From assembly GCF_001563285.1 (NCBI RefSeq), contig NZ_CP005188.1, positions 997,501 through 1,061,500 on the forward strand: a stretch of DNA of 64,000 bases, written 5' to 3'. Shown here piece by piece: positions 41,906 through 51,594 of the stretch. Position 1 is the first letter of the stretch. Each line of letters opens with the position of its first letter. A program made the translations under genes and the position numbers. The notes under the pieces are model-generated. The model ran no database searches, had not been told where the DNA came from, and saw only the letters and a list, made by a program, of their open reading frames with translations. Source of the DNA: Sphingobium sp. MI1205 (GTDB lineage Bacteria > Pseudomonadota > Alphaproteobacteria > Sphingomonadales > Sphingomonadaceae).

Positions 41906-42901
41906 TCACGCAGGCGCCGCTGATGGCACAAGGACCGCGGCACCCTTTAACCTGCCTTCGCGCAGGCTTTGCAGGGCCTGATTAGCTTGTTCGAGCGGAA
42001 ATCTTTGGGTGACGGTATGCAACTGCATGTCCTTCACCTGCTCGAAAAAGGAGGTGCCGTCTTCCCGCGTCAGATTGGCGACCGACAGGATCTGCCTTTC
42101 CTGCCAGAGGTCGGCATAGGGGAATGACGGTATGTCGCTCATGTGAATGCCGGCGCATATGACCCGGCCGCCTTTCCTGACGGCCCGCAGCGCACGAGGG
42201 ACGAGTTCGCCTGCCGGGGCGAAGATGAGGGCAGCGTCCAGTGGCGCGGGCGGGTTTTCGGAAGAACCACCCGCCCAGGCGCAGCCGAGCGAACGGGCGA
42301 AGTCCTGCCCCGCCGTGTCGCCGTCCCGCGTGAAGGCACAGACGGTGCGCCGCTGATGCCGGGCGACCTGCGCCAATATGTGCGCGGCAGCGCCAAAGCC
42401 ATAGAGGCCGATGACGCCCGCCGGGCCAGTCAGCCGCAAGGCTCTCCATCCAATCAGGCCCGCGCAAAGGAGTGGAGCAGCCTCCACATCCGAGAAGCGA
42501 TCCGGCAGGTCGAAGCAATATTGCGCGTCGGCGATCGTATGGCTGGCATAGCCGCCATCGCGAGTGGCTCCGGTGAAGAGGGGAGCGTCGCAGAGATTTT
42601 CCCGCCCGGCGCGGCAATAGGGGCAGACGCCGCATGTATGTCCGAGCCAGGGGACGCCGACACGCTGGCCGATGGTGAAGGCCTCAACGCCGCTTCCGAG
42701 GGCGGTCACCCGGCCGACGATCTCATGACCCGGGATGATGGGATAGTGCGCCGCGATTTCCCCATCGAGGACATGGAGGTCGGTCCGACAGACGCCGCAG
42801 GCGGAAACCTCGATCAGCAGTTCGCCGGGGCCGGGATGGGGAATGGGACGCTCGATCCGCACGAGAGCCCCGCCCGCCGCGGGGATCTGCATCGCTATCA
42901 T
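41906..42901 (-). CDS. Zinc-dependent alcohol dehydrogenase
   Basis: The 331-residue enzyme has CGVCRTDLHVLDG and PGHEIVG for catalytic zinc, four cysteines in CGVCPYCRAGRENLC for structural zinc, and the Rossmann motif GLYGFGAAAHILAQVA. It fits the propanol-preferring ADH group. I choose the ATG at 42901, where homology begins (MIAMQIPAAGG). A GTG at 42910 would overlap the HdeD stop (GTGA) and add three residues; it cannot be excluded. It probably contributes to fermentation-type redox balance. Confidence 0.88.
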   Translation of the reverse strand: MIAMQIPAAGGALVRIERPIPHPGPGELLIEVSACGVCRTDLHVLDGEIAAHYPIIPGHEIVGRVTALGSGVEAFTIGQRVGVPWLGHTCGVCPYCRAGRENLCDAPLFTGATRDGGYASHTIADAQYCFDLPDRFSDVEAAPLLCAGLIGWRALRLTGPAGVIGLYGFGAAAHILAQVARHQRRTVCAFTRDGDTAGQDFARSLGCAWAGGSSENPPAPLDAALIFAPAGELVPRALRAVRKGGRVICAGIHMSDIPSFPYADLWQERQILSVANLTREDGTSFFEQVKDMQLHTVTQRFPLEQANQALQSLREGRLKGAAVLVPSAAPA

Positions 42902-42906
42902 GTGCT

Positions 42907-43470
42907 TCACCGTAGGCTGGCCGCCGAGCGCAGGGAAAATCCGAACAGCATGAGCATCACCCCTTGCGATATAAGGTCTATGGCAAGCACCATCCCCAGC
43001 AGCCAGAGGCTGTTCCACGGCCATGAGACGGCTACAAGGACGGCGGCGGCGATGCTGATGAGACCGGACAGGATCATCCATGCCCTGCCTTCGCGATGAC
43101 GGAATGCCAAGATGAAGCGCGCGATGCCTGATGTCGCGAGGGCAAGGCCGATGAAGACAGTCAGGACGCTCGCGCCGAGCAGGGGATCAATGATCATGAT
43201 GCTGGCCGCGACGAGGTAGAGCAGCGCGGCGAGGCCCCACATAAGGCCGGACGAGAAGCGCCGGACGCTGAAGGCGTGAAACAGTTGGAAGATCCCACCT
43301 GCGAACATGGCCGCTCCGGCGATGTAGGTGGCGAGGACCGTCGCGAGGAGTAGATTGACGCTCGCAAGCATGCCCAGCAGCGCGAGCGCGGCACCGATAA
43401 CCATGAAAGTGCGCCATATCCGCTGTCCGGGCGTCGATCCTTCTCGCTCCAAGGCCAACTTCAGGCTCAT
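42907..43470 (-). CDS. HdeD family membrane protein (DUF308)
   Basis: The 187-residue protein has six hydrophobic helices with repeats of the DUF308 type (TFMVIGAALALLGMLASVNL; SGLMWGLAALLYLVAASIMI). Escherichia coli HdeD gives acid resistance at high cell density; here the exact role is unknown. It lies among stress genes and overlaps or touches the dehydrogenase gene downstream. The ATG at 43470 follows a purine-rich leader; the frame is open further upstream without homology. Confidence 0.85.
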   Translation of the reverse strand: MSLKLALEREGSTPGQRIWRTFMVIGAALALLGMLASVNLLLATVLATYIAGAAMFAGGIFQLFHAFSVRRFSSGLMWGLAALLYLVAASIMIIDPLLGASVLTVFIGLALATSGIARFILAFRHREGRAWMILSGLISIAAAVLVAVSWPWNSLWLLGMVLAIDLISQGVMLMLFGFSLRSAASLR

Positions 43471-43540
43471 GATTTCGCTCCTCAAATGAGGTGAGGCGGC
43501 AAGTCTACCGCTCTCGGCGGCGTGGTGATGTGACGTTCGG

Positions 43541-46216
43541 TCAACTGGCATGAGCCGCCAGCCTCTTCCTGGCGATACGGACAGTGGGATCGTCGGGGTC
43601 CGCGATGGTGGTGAAGCCAAGTTCCCTCTCCATGCGCAGCGCCGCGTCGTGATCAGCGGATTCGATCGACTCGACCGTTTCAATTCCTTCCGCCTTCGCA
43701 TAGCGCAGCACATGTTCGAACAATGTAAAGCTGATGCCCTTGCCCTTCATGTCGGTTCGGGTGGTGAGTGCGATTTCCGCGCGGGTGCGATCTGGGTCGG
43801 TCGCCAGCATGGCGACGGCGAGGAGGCGGCTACCCTCTCCAAAGGCAAGGAAACTGATGGTGCGTACATAATCCACTCGCGTCATCATCACGATCTGATC
43901 GCGGCTGACTTTGCAGACGCCCGACATGAAGCGGAAGCGCAGGTCTTCGGGCGAGACATGGTCGAAAAAGGCCGCCACCGCCGGCTCGTCGTCAGGGCGC
44001 ACCGGTCGCACATGGAAGCGAACCCCCTGCTCCGTGACGAGGTCGGACGCCCATCCTTCTGGCGCCGCGCGCAGGATAAGGCGGGATGCTGTCGTCGCTT
44101 CGGCGGCGATCCGCGCCCGTGCATCGAGGGCGATGACGCCCGCTGCGCTCACGATCAAGGGATTGATGTCGAGTTCCAACAGATCGGGAAGGTCAACGGC
44201 CATGGCCGATACGGCATCCAGTACATCGGCGACGCTTTCCACATCGGCGGCCGGGACGTTGCGATATTCGGCGAGCCGCCGCGACATGCGCGTCCGCGCA
44301 ATGAGGGCGCGGGCCTGCGCATGGTCGATCGGGAGCAGGTCGATGGCCTTGTCATTGAGAAGTTCAGTAGCGACGCCGCCCGCGCCAGCCATGATGATGG
44401 GACCGAAAGTCGGGTCGTTGCTGAGCCCGACGATCATCTCCCTGCCATCTTTCACCTTTATCATGTCCTCGACGGCGAACCCTTGGATGCGCGCTCCGGG
44501 AAAGTCGCGACGGATTAGCCGCTCCATGTCCCTCGCCGCGGCGACGGCAGCATGGGCGTCGGGGAGGTCAAGCGCGACCCCGCCCACGTCCGACTTGTGA
44601 GGAAGGTCGCGCGAGACGATCTTCACCGCATAGGGTGGGCTAAGCCAACAGCAGGCTTCCTCCACCGCCTCCGCCGAAGCGGCGAAGCGCGTTGGCGCGA
44701 CGGGGATGCCATAAGCCTCCAGCAGTTTCTTGACCTTGATTTCGGAAAGCGTTGTCGATCCGTCCGCCTGGGCGTCGGAGATGATGGCGCGGGCGGCGAC
44801 GCGATTCGCCTCTACCTCGCGGGACTGGGCAGGTGCCTCCGTCAGACTTGTACGAAGGCGGCGAGCCTGGGCCAGATAGCCAAATGCGCGCACGGCGTCG
44901 TCCGGGGTGGAAAAGACCGGGATGCCCGCCGCCGCGAAAACAGGCCTGACCATATCGCTGTTGGCGTCACCCAACCAGCAGGCGAGGACAGGCTTGCGGA
45001 TACGGTCCTGCGCCGCCGCTGCGACTTCGCGGCAGATAGCCAGCGCCGTTTCCTTCGCATCACTGCGCGCGGTGGGGCAGTTCAAGACCAGCACCGCGTC
45101 GCTCCCGTTGTCGCGCAGGATGGCTCGTACAGCAGCGGCATAGCGGTCCGCGTCCGCGTCGCCCAATATATCGACGGGATTCGCGCGCGGCGAACCTGCG
45201 GGCGTTACCTCCGCAAGGGCGGCGATCGTTTCGATGGTCAATGTGGCAAGCTGCCCATCCGTCTGCGCCAAGGCATCGACCGCCAGTATGCCAGCGCCGC
45301 CGCCGTTGGTCAGGATCGCCAGCCGGTTGCCGGGCACCGGCTCGCAGGCGCAGAGAATCTCGGCGGCGTCGAACAGCGCCGTCAGGTTGTCGACCAGCAG
45401 AATTCCGACCCGCGCGAACGCGGCTTCATATACATCATAGGAACCGATCATGGCCCCTGTGTGGGAAAGTGTCGCTTGCGCGGCGAGCTGGCTCTTGCCG
45501 GCCTTGATCGCAATGATCGGCTTGTGGAGCGCGGCGGCACGGGCAGCTGCCATGAACCCCGCTGCCTCGGTGACGCCCTCTACATAGAGCAGAATGGCAT
45601 GGGTGTGCGGATCGGCCGCGAGCAGGTCGATCAGGTCGCCAAGGTTCGCATCGGCCATGTCGCCTGCGGAAATGATGCTCGAAAAACCGATTCCGCGCGT
45701 TTGCGCCCAATCGAGCACGGCGGTGATGAGAGCGCCGCTCTGCGATATGAGGCCAAGATAGCCCGGCTGCGCCGGGGTGCGGGCGAAGGTGGCGTTGATC
45801 CGCGCATGGGGCGCGATGATGCCAAGGCAATTGGGCCCGACGATCCGCAGGTCGTGCCGTCGGGCCGCTTCCATGATCGCCCCGCGGAATGCGACGGGAT
45901 CGTCAAGGCCCGCCGTCAGGATGACGGCGCAGCGCGTGCCCCGGCTTCCCAATTGCTCGATGATCGCCGCCACGGTCGGTTCGGGCGTCATTATGACCGC
46001 AAGTTCGGGCGCTTCGGGCAGGTCGGTTAGGCTGGCGACCCATGTCATGCCCTGTCGCCGAACCGGGTGAGGATTGACAACATAGACGGTGCCGTCAAAG
46101 CCGCCCGCCAGCAGATTGTCCAGGACGAGCATACCTACGGCGCCTCTTTCCTGCGATCCTCCGATCAGTGCGATGGTTCGGGCGTGAAGAAGCGGCGACA
46201 GATTTCGGATGGTCAT
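43541..46216 (-). CDS. ADP-forming acyl-CoA synthetase with C-terminal GNAT domain
   Basis: The 891-residue protein has a CoA-binding Rossmann domain (LHARTIALIGGSQERGAVGM), a succinyl-CoA-synthetase-like region with GPNCLGI and LSHTGAMIGSYD (catalytic His), an ATP-grasp part (VKKLLEAYGIPVAPTRFAAS; AGAGGVATELLNDKAIDLLP) and from about residue 730 a GNAT acetyltransferase (IALTTRTDMKGKGISFTLFE with the acetyl-CoA loop). This is the bifunctional acetate-CoA ligase/GNAT design related to PatZ, which acetylates acetyl-CoA synthetase. It may regulate acetate metabolism as well as catalyse it; whether the synthetase half is active cannot be seen. Confidence 0.9.
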   Translation of the reverse strand: MTIRNLSPLLHARTIALIGGSQERGAVGMLVLDNLLAGGFDGTVYVVNPHPVRRQGMTWVASLTDLPEAPELAVIMTPEPTVAAIIEQLGSRGTRCAVILTAGLDDPVAFRGAIMEAARRHDLRIVGPNCLGIIAPHARINATFARTPAQPGYLGLISQSGALITAVLDWAQTRGIGFSSIISAGDMADANLGDLIDLLAADPHTHAILLYVEGVTEAAGFMAAARAAALHKPIIAIKAGKSQLAAQATLSHTGAMIGSYDVYEAAFARVGILLVDNLTALFDAAEILCACEPVPGNRLAILTNGGGAGILAVDALAQTDGQLATLTIETIAALAEVTPAGSPRANPVDILGDADADRYAAAVRAILRDNGSDAVLVLNCPTARSDAKETALAICREVAAAAQDRIRKPVLACWLGDANSDMVRPVFAAAGIPVFSTPDDAVRAFGYLAQARRLRTSLTEAPAQSREVEANRVAARAIISDAQADGSTTLSEIKVKKLLEAYGIPVAPTRFAASAEAVEEACCWLSPPYAVKIVSRDLPHKSDVGGVALDLPDAHAAVAAARDMERLIRRDFPGARIQGFAVEDMIKVKDGREMIVGLSNDPTFGPIIMAGAGGVATELLNDKAIDLLPIDHAQARALIARTRMSRRLAEYRNVPAADVESVADVLDAVSAMAVDLPDLLELDINPLIVSAAGVIALDARARIAAEATTASRLILRAAPEGWASDLVTEQGVRFHVRPVRPDDEPAVAAFFDHVSPEDLRFRFMSGVCKVSRDQIVMMTRVDYVRTISFLAFGEGSRLLAVAMLATDPDRTRAEIALTTRTDMKGKGISFTLFEHVLRYAKAEGIETVESIESADHDAALRMERELGFTTIADPDDPTVRIARKRLAAHAS

Positions 46217-46404
46217 GGCGTTTCTCGTCCTTGGCTGGGATCACGCGAATGCGGAGCCATCCTAGGAAAGGCCCTGTCCAAGGCGATATGCGTAAATGCC
46301 GCAGGGCATCGGGGCAGGGACACTGAAAAGCTACTTACGGGAAGTTGCGAATAGGGACGCGATGCGCACTTCCTAAAATCGCCTCGACCAGTGAGGAGGC
46401 GATC

Positions 46405-47163
46405 ATGCAGTGTTCAAGCGAAGCGGCAGGCGGTGCTCCACGGCACGATCCTGTCCGGGAAACGGTTCACGACCTGCGCAACCTGTTCGCTGTCATCGCT
46501 TCGATCAGGCATCTGCTAGATAAGAATGATGATGACGGGCCCGCGCGGGAGACCATGCTGCGTGGGCTGGAGGAAGCGGCGGTGCGCGGCGACGAACTAA
46601 CGTCCCGACTGCTTGCGCGGCGGACATCCGGCGAACGGTTGCTCGTGGACATGGGCGCGCAAGTCGCCGACGCCGCCCCCTTACTGCGCGCTGTAGTGAA
46701 GCACCCGGCGTCACTGGAGATCGATACGCAAATGGCTTTGCCCGCCGCGCGGGTATGCGCCGAACCGGCCGAAATGGAAGCGGTGATGCTGGAACTTGTC
46801 GCCAATGCCGCTCGGGCAGGCGCGCGGCATATCCGGCTGCGCTGCCGCAGGATCGGCGACTGGATTTGGCTGGTGATTGCGGACGATGGTCCGGGATTGC
46901 TGGCTGCCGCCGTTGACCGGCCGCCACTTAAGGCATCGGACAGTGGCCATGGCAATGGGTTGCATCGGGTCCGTAGGGCGGTCCGCGACATGAATGGCAA
47001 ATTGTTTATTCGCGGCAGTGTCAGCGCAGGCGCTGGCACGGTGGTCGCCATGCTTTTGCCGGTGGCGTTTCCTGCCGCCAGCAAATCACGCCCCCGGCAA
47101 TGGGGCGCGTCACCCACAAACGAGGAGAGTTGTGATGAAGACCGATGGACAGTTGCAGCATGA
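46405..47163 (+). CDS. Sensor-less histidine kinase-like protein
   Basis: The 252-residue protein has an H-box-like helix (PVRETVHDLRNLFAVIASIR) and a HATPase domain with LELVANAARAGA, VIADDGPGLL and GHGNGLHRVRRAVRD. No sensor or membrane segment is present. It could act on a shared receiver such as the nearby FixJ or the single-domain receiver; this is inference. GAGGAGG lies before the ATG at 46405. The end overlaps the BON-protein gene by 29 bp. Confidence 0.75.
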   Translation: MQCSSEAAGGAPRHDPVRETVHDLRNLFAVIASIRHLLDKNDDDGPARETMLRGLEEAAVRGDELTSRLLARRTSGERLLVDMGAQVADAAPLLRAVVKHPASLEIDTQMALPAARVCAEPAEMEAVMLELVANAARAGARHIRLRCRRIGDWIWLVIADDGPGLLAAAVDRPPLKASDSGHGNGLHRVRRAVRDMNGKLFIRGSVSAGAGTVVAMLLPVAFPAASKSRPRQWGASPTNEESCDEDRWTVAA

Positions 47164-47791
47164 CGTCATGGACGAACTGGAATGGGACCCGAGCGTCGAT
47201 CATGCGGATATAGGCGTCGCGGTGAATGACGGGGTCGTGACCCTGTCTGGCTATGTTTCCAACTATGTCGAGAAAATGGCGGCTGAAAAGGCAACCCGGC
47301 GTGTCAGCGGAGTCAAGGCGATTGCCGAGGAAATTCACGTGCGCTTCAAGTCGGAACCCAAGACGGCGGACCATGAAATCGCCAAGCGTATCCTCGACAT
47401 GTTTTCGTGGAACGTGTCCATCCCGCACGACAAGATCAATGTGAAGGTGGAGAAGGGCTGGGTCACGCTGTCCGGTGTTGTCGATGCGCATTATCAGAGC
47501 GACGAGGCAAGGAGGGCGGCCGCCAGGATTTCAGGCGTAACCGGCGTCAGCAACCTTATCGAGGTGAAGAAGCTGCCCATCACCGCCGACATCCGGGATC
47601 GGATCGCCGCCGCCTTCAAGCGTCAGGCGGATCTGGACGCCGCTAGCGTCACGATCGCGACCGACGGGAACACCGTTCGCCTGGGCGGCCGGGTGAAGGC
47701 CTGGCACGAGCGTGGCGTCGCGGAGCGGGCGGCTTGGGCGGCGCCGGGCGTGACCAAGGTCGAGGACAATATTGTCGTATCAACATTCTGA
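47135..47791 (+). CDS. BON-domain protein with three BON modules
   Basis: The 218-residue protein has three BON repeats, each ending in the V-x-G-V-x-V/I-N pattern: GVVTLSGYVSNYVEKMAAEK ... VKAIAEEIHV, WVTLSGVVDAHYQSDEARRA ... VTGVSNLIEV, and TVRLGGRVKAWHERG ... VTKVEDNIVV. BON domains bind membranes or phospholipids; OsmY is a periplasmic stress protein of this kind, but no signal peptide is seen here, so a cytoplasmic place is suggested. It starts inside the kinase gene. Confidence 0.9.
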   Translation: MKTDGQLQHDVMDELEWDPSVDHADIGVAVNDGVVTLSGYVSNYVEKMAAEKATRRVSGVKAIAEEIHVRFKSEPKTADHEIAKRILDMFSWNVSIPHDKINVKVEKGWVTLSGVVDAHYQSDEARRAAARISGVTGVSNLIEVKKLPITADIRDRIAAAFKRQADLDAASVTIATDGNTVRLGGRVKAWHERGVAERAAWAAPGVTKVEDNIVVSTF

Positions 47792-47876
47792 CCCCGGTGC
47801 CCCTGGCAGGTGCGCCATGCCTGCCGGGGCGCTCCATTGCGGGTCGGTCCCTGCCGCTATTTCATTGGAAGAGCAT

Positions 47877-47990
47877 ATGCCCGTTATAGATCGCGTGCGC
47901 CAATCCGCAGACGCCATGTTTCAGGCAGCCATGACCATCGGGCTGATGATCGCCATCGCAGCGATGATCCTGGCCAGAATGCCCGGATGA
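47877..47990 (+). CDS. Possible 37-residue membrane peptide
   Basis: MPVIDRVRQSADAMFQAAMT followed by IGLMIAIAAMILARMPG gives a short amphipathic start and one membrane helix. GGAAG lies 8 bp upstream of the ATG. Single-helix small proteins are common in stress regions, but with no family to match this stays tentative. Confidence 0.4.
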   Translation: MPVIDRVRQSADAMFQAAMTIGLMIAIAAMILARMPG

Positions 47991-48353
47991 CGCCCGTCGG
48001 ATAGAGAATTCTTGTCGTGAGGAAATCGACAGGAAGAACGTGCTCTTGCTCGTCCATGATGATGCCGGTCAGCAAGCGCGGAAGGGAGAAGAAGTAAAGC
48101 CGGACGCATCCAGGCGCGGCCTCAGGCGAGATGTGGCTTGGAGGAAATGGATTTGGGCTGAAGGCCTGGAAGGTGGAGTCGTTCGGATAGTAGGATGACT
48201 ATTGGGGATGACACTATATAGCCGAAATAATAGTACGTAATTACAGTATGTTAATTCATCCATAAGTAAGGATGTGTTGCAGTTCGGACAATGATGTTAG
48301 GATTGGCTGAGCCTCTACCAGGCTGACGACGACGTTTCGTGCAAGGTGAGGCC
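47991..48353. other. Upstream region of fixL, 363 bp without a gene
   Basis: The right half (48180-48290) is markedly AT-rich (TAATAGTACGTAATTACAGT, ATGTTAATTCATCC) and likely holds the fixL promoter. I found no FNR/FixK box (TTGAT-N4-ATCAA) in it. No coding sequence of quality is seen. Confidence 0.5.
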
Positions 48354-50252
48354 ATGCCCCCGTGGAAAACAGCGCGTCTGGAACGCTATGCTCTTGCTCT
48401 AGTGGGCGTGGCTCTAGTAGCGGCGATCCGGTTTTTCCTCGATCCGTGGCTGAGCGACCGGTCGGCCTATATGCCCTATGTCTTCGCGATCGTGGCGATC
48501 GCGCTGTGGCTGGGCGAAGGCCCCGCGATCCTTGCGGCTTTGCTGAGCGTCACGGCGGGGTCAGTGATTGCCCGTCGGTCGATCTTCGACAACCGCGACC
48601 TCGTCGAGATCGTCCTGTTCATTGTAACGGCTGCTGGCATTATCCTGATGAGCCGCCTTGGCCGCCGGTCGAACCAGCGATTGAAGGCTGCTGAACTAAC
48701 CACCGAACATCGCGGCGCGGCGAGCGAGCAGCTGGCGGTCGAACTCAACCTGTTGATTGATGGCGCGCAAGGGCTGGCGATCTACATGCTCGACCCGACT
48801 GGCCGGGTGACGATCTGGAACCGGGGCGCCGAGCGCCTGAAGGGCTGGACCGAGCAGGAGGTGCTGGGTAAGCCTTCGTCCCTCTTTTACCCGACGGAAG
48901 CCGTGGCCGCCGGGAAGCCAGCGGCCGACATCGAGCGCGCGCGGATCGAAGGACGGTTCGAGGAAGAGGATTGGCGTCTTTGCAAGGACGGATCGGAATT
49001 TCTGGCGTCGGTCAGCTGGACCGCGCTGCACGGCAAGGATGGCGCACTGCGGGGCTTTGCCAAGATCGTGTCCGACATAACCGAAAAAAGGTCGGCCGAA
49101 GACCAGCTGCGCGCCCATGAAAGCCAGCTGCGCGCGATCCTGTCCACCGTGCCCGACGCGATGGTGGTGATTGACGAGGTTGGCACCATGCTGTCGTTCA
49201 GCGCGGCTGCGGAGGCGCTGTTCGGCTATGCCGAGGAAGAGGTGCTGGCGAAGAATGTACGCATGTTGATGCCGTCTCCCGATCGCGAACGGCACGACAG
49301 CTACATCCAGCGCTATCTGGAAACCGGGGAAAAGCGCATCATCGGCAAGGGCAGGGTCGTTTCGGGCCGGCGGGCCGACGGGTCATTGTTCCCGATGGAG
49401 CTATATATCGGCGAGGCGATGCGGGGTAATGAGCGCATCTTCACCGGCTTTATCCGCGACTTGACTGAACGGCGCGCGGTCGAAGATCATATGGCGACAT
49501 TGCAAGCCGAACTGATCCATGTGACTCGAGTGAGCGCGATGGGAACGATGGCATCGACGCTGGCGCATGAACTCAACCAGCCGATCGCGGCTGTCGCCAA
49601 TTATGTCGAGGCGGTGCGCGACCAGATGGCGCAGCCGCAGGAAAGCGAGTGGCCGATGATGCGCGAGGCATTGGCCGAGGCCGCCAGCGAGGCGTTGCGC
49701 GCCGGTCAGATCGTCCGCAGGCTAAGAGAGTTCGTGTCGCGCGGGGAAGTTGAAAAGACGATCGAAAGCCTGCCCGAGCTGGTGCGTGAGGCATCGGCGC
49801 TAGGGCTCGCAGGTGCCCGCGAGATGGGGATCGATGTGCATTTCGATATCGATCCGCTGGCGTCGCCAGTCCTCGTCGACAAGGTGCAGATCCAGCAGGT
49901 GCTGATCAACCTGGTCCGGAATGCGTGCGAAGCAATGGCGGCCAGCGCGGTAAAACAGCTGACCATTGCTACCCGCGTGTCCAGGGACGATCAAGTCGAG
50001 GTCATTGTGTCTGACACGGGCTGCGGCATCGCGCCGGGCGTCGCGCGGCAGCTGTTCACCGCATTCGTCAGCACCAAGCCCAACGGCATGGGCCTTGGCC
50101 TTTCCATATGCCGCACCATCGTCGAAGTGAACGGCGGCAAGATCTGGATGGAAAGCCGCAAGGGCAAAGGCACCGATTTCCACTTCACCCTCATTCGAGC
50201 GCAGGCGGAGGAAGCGTATGACCGACAAGAAGCTTGTTCACATCATCGATGA
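48354..50252 (+). CDS. fixL: FixL-type haem-PAS sensor histidine kinase
   Basis: The 632-residue protein has about four N-terminal membrane helices (DUF4118-like), a PAS near 145-260, and a second PAS with the FixL haem pocket: [11 protein letters not shown] where His314 is the haem ligand (aligns to His200 of Bradyrhizobium FixL), Tyr317, Arg320 and Arg334 in GKGR. Kinase core follows: [13 protein letters not shown] (His405) and HATPase motifs [28 protein letters not shown]. It senses O2 through haem and phosphorylates FixJ when oxygen falls. The ATG at 48354 is chosen; a GTG at 48339 adds five residues. Confidence 0.9.
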   Translation: MPPWKTARLERYALALVGVALVAAIRFFLDPWLSDRSAYMPYVFAIVAIALWLGEGPAILAALLSVTAGSVIARRSIFDNRDLVEIVLFIVTAAGIILMSRLGRRSNQRLKAAELTTEHRGAASEQLAVELNLLIDGAQGLAIYMLDPTGRVTIWNRGAERLKGWTEQEVLGKPSSLFYPTEAVAAGKPAADIERARIEGRFEEEDWRLCKDGSEFLASVSWTALHGKDGALRGFAKIVSDITEKRSAEDQLRAHESQLRAILSTVPDAMVVIDEVGTMLSFSAAAEALFGYAEEEVLAKNVRMLMPSPDRERHDSYIQRYLETGEKRIIGKGRVVSGRRADGSLFPMELYIGEAMRGNERIFTGFIRDLTERRAVEDHMATLQAELIHVTRVSAMGTMASTLAHELNQPIAAVANYVEAVRDQMAQPQESEWPMMREALAEAASEALRAGQIVRRLREFVSRGEVEKTIESLPELVREASALGLAGAREMGIDVHFDIDPLASPVLVDKVQIQQVLINLVRNACEAMAASAVKQLTIATRVSRDDQVEVIVSDTGCGIAPGVARQLFTAFVSTKPNGMGLGLSICRTIVEVNGGKIWMESRKGKGTDFHFTLIRAQAEEAYDRQEACSHHR

Positions 50253-50856
50253 CGAGAATTCGGTCCGGCGATCCGCGGGCTATATGCTCAAGACGTCGGG
50301 CTATGCGGTCGAGACATGGGCATCGGGCGCCGCCTTCCTGAAGGAAGCGAGATCGGCAGAGGAAGGCTGCATCCTGCTGGACGTTCGCATGCCGGACATC
50401 GACGGATTGGAGGTGCAACGCATTCTGGCGGAACGCGGGATCGCCATGCCTGTCATCATCATGACTGGTCATGGCGACATATCGATAGCCGTGCAGGCCA
50501 TGAAGGCAGGCGCGGTCGATTTCCTGGAGAAGCCGTTCGAGAAGGCTGTCCTGATCGACGCGATTGAGCGCGCTTTCGACCGCGTGCGTTCTGCTGAGGG
50601 CGCAACAGCGGATGCGGCGCGCGCAGATGTGATCATAGCGGCGCTGACGGTGCGGGAACGGGAAGTTTTGGAAGGGCTGGCACAAGGTTTGCCCAACAAG
50701 ACGATCGCCTATGACCTTGGCATTTCATCCCGGACGGTCGAAGTGCATCGCGCCAACATGATGACCAAGCTGCATGTCCACAGCCTGTCGGACGCCCTGC
50801 GCATCGCCTTTGCGGCGGGCATGGGCCACAAGGACCTGACTGCGATCAATACGTAA
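50218..50856 (+). CDS. fixJ: FixJ-type response regulator
   Basis: The 212-residue protein has a receiver domain with the acidic pair DD near residue 11, phosphoacceptor Asp55 in [10 protein letters not shown], Thr in MTGHGD and Lys in EKPFEK, then a LuxR/GerE helix-turn-helix ([40 protein letters not shown]). This is the FixJ plan. The start overlaps the fixL 3' end by 35 bp. In rhizobia FixJ drives fixK; here targets might include the stress island or the Crp/Fnr genes, which is inference. Confidence 0.92.
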   Translation: MTDKKLVHIIDDENSVRRSAGYMLKTSGYAVETWASGAAFLKEARSAEEGCILLDVRMPDIDGLEVQRILAERGIAMPVIIMTGHGDISIAVQAMKAGAVDFLEKPFEKAVLIDAIERAFDRVRSAEGATADAARADVIIAALTVREREVLEGLAQGLPNKTIAYDLGISSRTVEVHRANMMTKLHVHSLSDALRIAFAAGMGHKDLTAINT

Positions 50857-50926
50857 AGACTTGCGCGCCCCTCCATGTCACGCTTTGGGCATGTTGCTCA
50901 CATCAGCGGTGCAAGGCGCGAGAAGA

Positions 50927-51310
50927 ATGTCAGGCCCTCCAGTTTCGGTTGCCATCCTGGACGACGATGCCGGGGCGAGGCGTTCGATGCAGCTGCTGTT
51001 GCAGGGCCGTGGTTTCCAGGTGCGTTCCTTCGAAAGCCCAGAAGCATTGATCGCCGACGTGAAGGCGAACAATCCAGCCTGTTTGGTGACGGATTACCGG
51101 ATGACGGGCTGCAATGGCGTGGAAGTGCTGGACAGGTTGCGCGCGGCGGGATGGAGCGGGCGCGCTATCTTGGTCACCGCCTATGGGTCGGCCGAACTGC
51201 TGCAAAAGGCGATGACGCGCGGCTTTGACGCCGTGGTCGACAAGCCGTGCAAGGAATCAGTGCTGGTAAACGCCATCAGGGACGCGACGATGGACCAGGC
51301 AGGGAGCTGA
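50927..51310 (+). CDS. Receiver domain only
   Basis: The 127-residue protein is a lone receiver: DDDAGARRSMQLLL, the phosphoacceptor Asp in ACLVTDYRMTG, Thr in LVTAYGSAELL and Lys in DKPCKE. It lacks an output domain; the next gene begins 11 bp later and encodes the LuxR-type DNA-binding half. The two together look like a FixJ-type regulator divided in two. A weak ribosome-binding site precedes the ATG at 50927. Confidence 0.8.
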   Translation: MSGPPVSVAILDDDAGARRSMQLLLQGRGFQVRSFESPEALIADVKANNPACLVTDYRMTGCNGVEVLDRLRAAGWSGRAILVTAYGSAELLQKAMTRGFDAVVDKPCKESVLVNAIRDATMDQAGS

Positions 51311-51321
51311 CAGGGGCCGCC

Positions 51322-51594
51322 ATGATGAAAGCGGGGAAAAGACAGGCAGCCGGGCCGCCCTTCGCCGCCATGGACATATTGTCGCCCCGCGAACGCGAAG
51401 TGCTGGCTGCTGTAGCGCGGGGCCTGACCAACCGGGAGACGGGCAAGCTGCTGGGCATCAGTCACCGGACGGTCGAGGTCCATCGCGCACGGTTGATGCG
51501 GAAGCTGGGCGTGCAGTCTGTCGCCCACCTCGTCGCCCTCTATGTTCTAAATGGTCCGTCGCCATTCGAGTTCGGCAACAAACCGCCGCATTGA
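51322..51594 (+). CDS. LuxR-type helix-turn-helix protein, separate output half
   Basis: The 90-residue protein contains the GerE/LuxR domain [43 protein letters not shown], with only a short N-terminal lead. It is in a different frame from the receiver gene upstream. It may be a stand-alone DNA-binding protein that competes with FixJ, or the second half of a split regulator. Frames and spacing are seen; the function is inferred. Confidence 0.75.
   Translation: MMKAGKRQAAGPPFAAMDILSPREREVLAAVARGLTNRETGKLLGISHRTVEVHRARLMRKLGVQSVAHLVALYVLNGPSPFEFGNKPPH

Noticed and set aside
44552..46030. 492-codon plus-strand frame opposite the acyl-CoA synthetase/GNAT gene
   Set aside because: It has no recognisable domain and is antisense to a clearly functional gene; the long frame is a by-product of GC-rich third positions.
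47991..48353. FixK/FNR box in front of fixL
   Set aside because: No TTGAT-N4-ATCAA-like palindrome was found here, nor in the other intergenic regions of the 38-64 kb island that I read.
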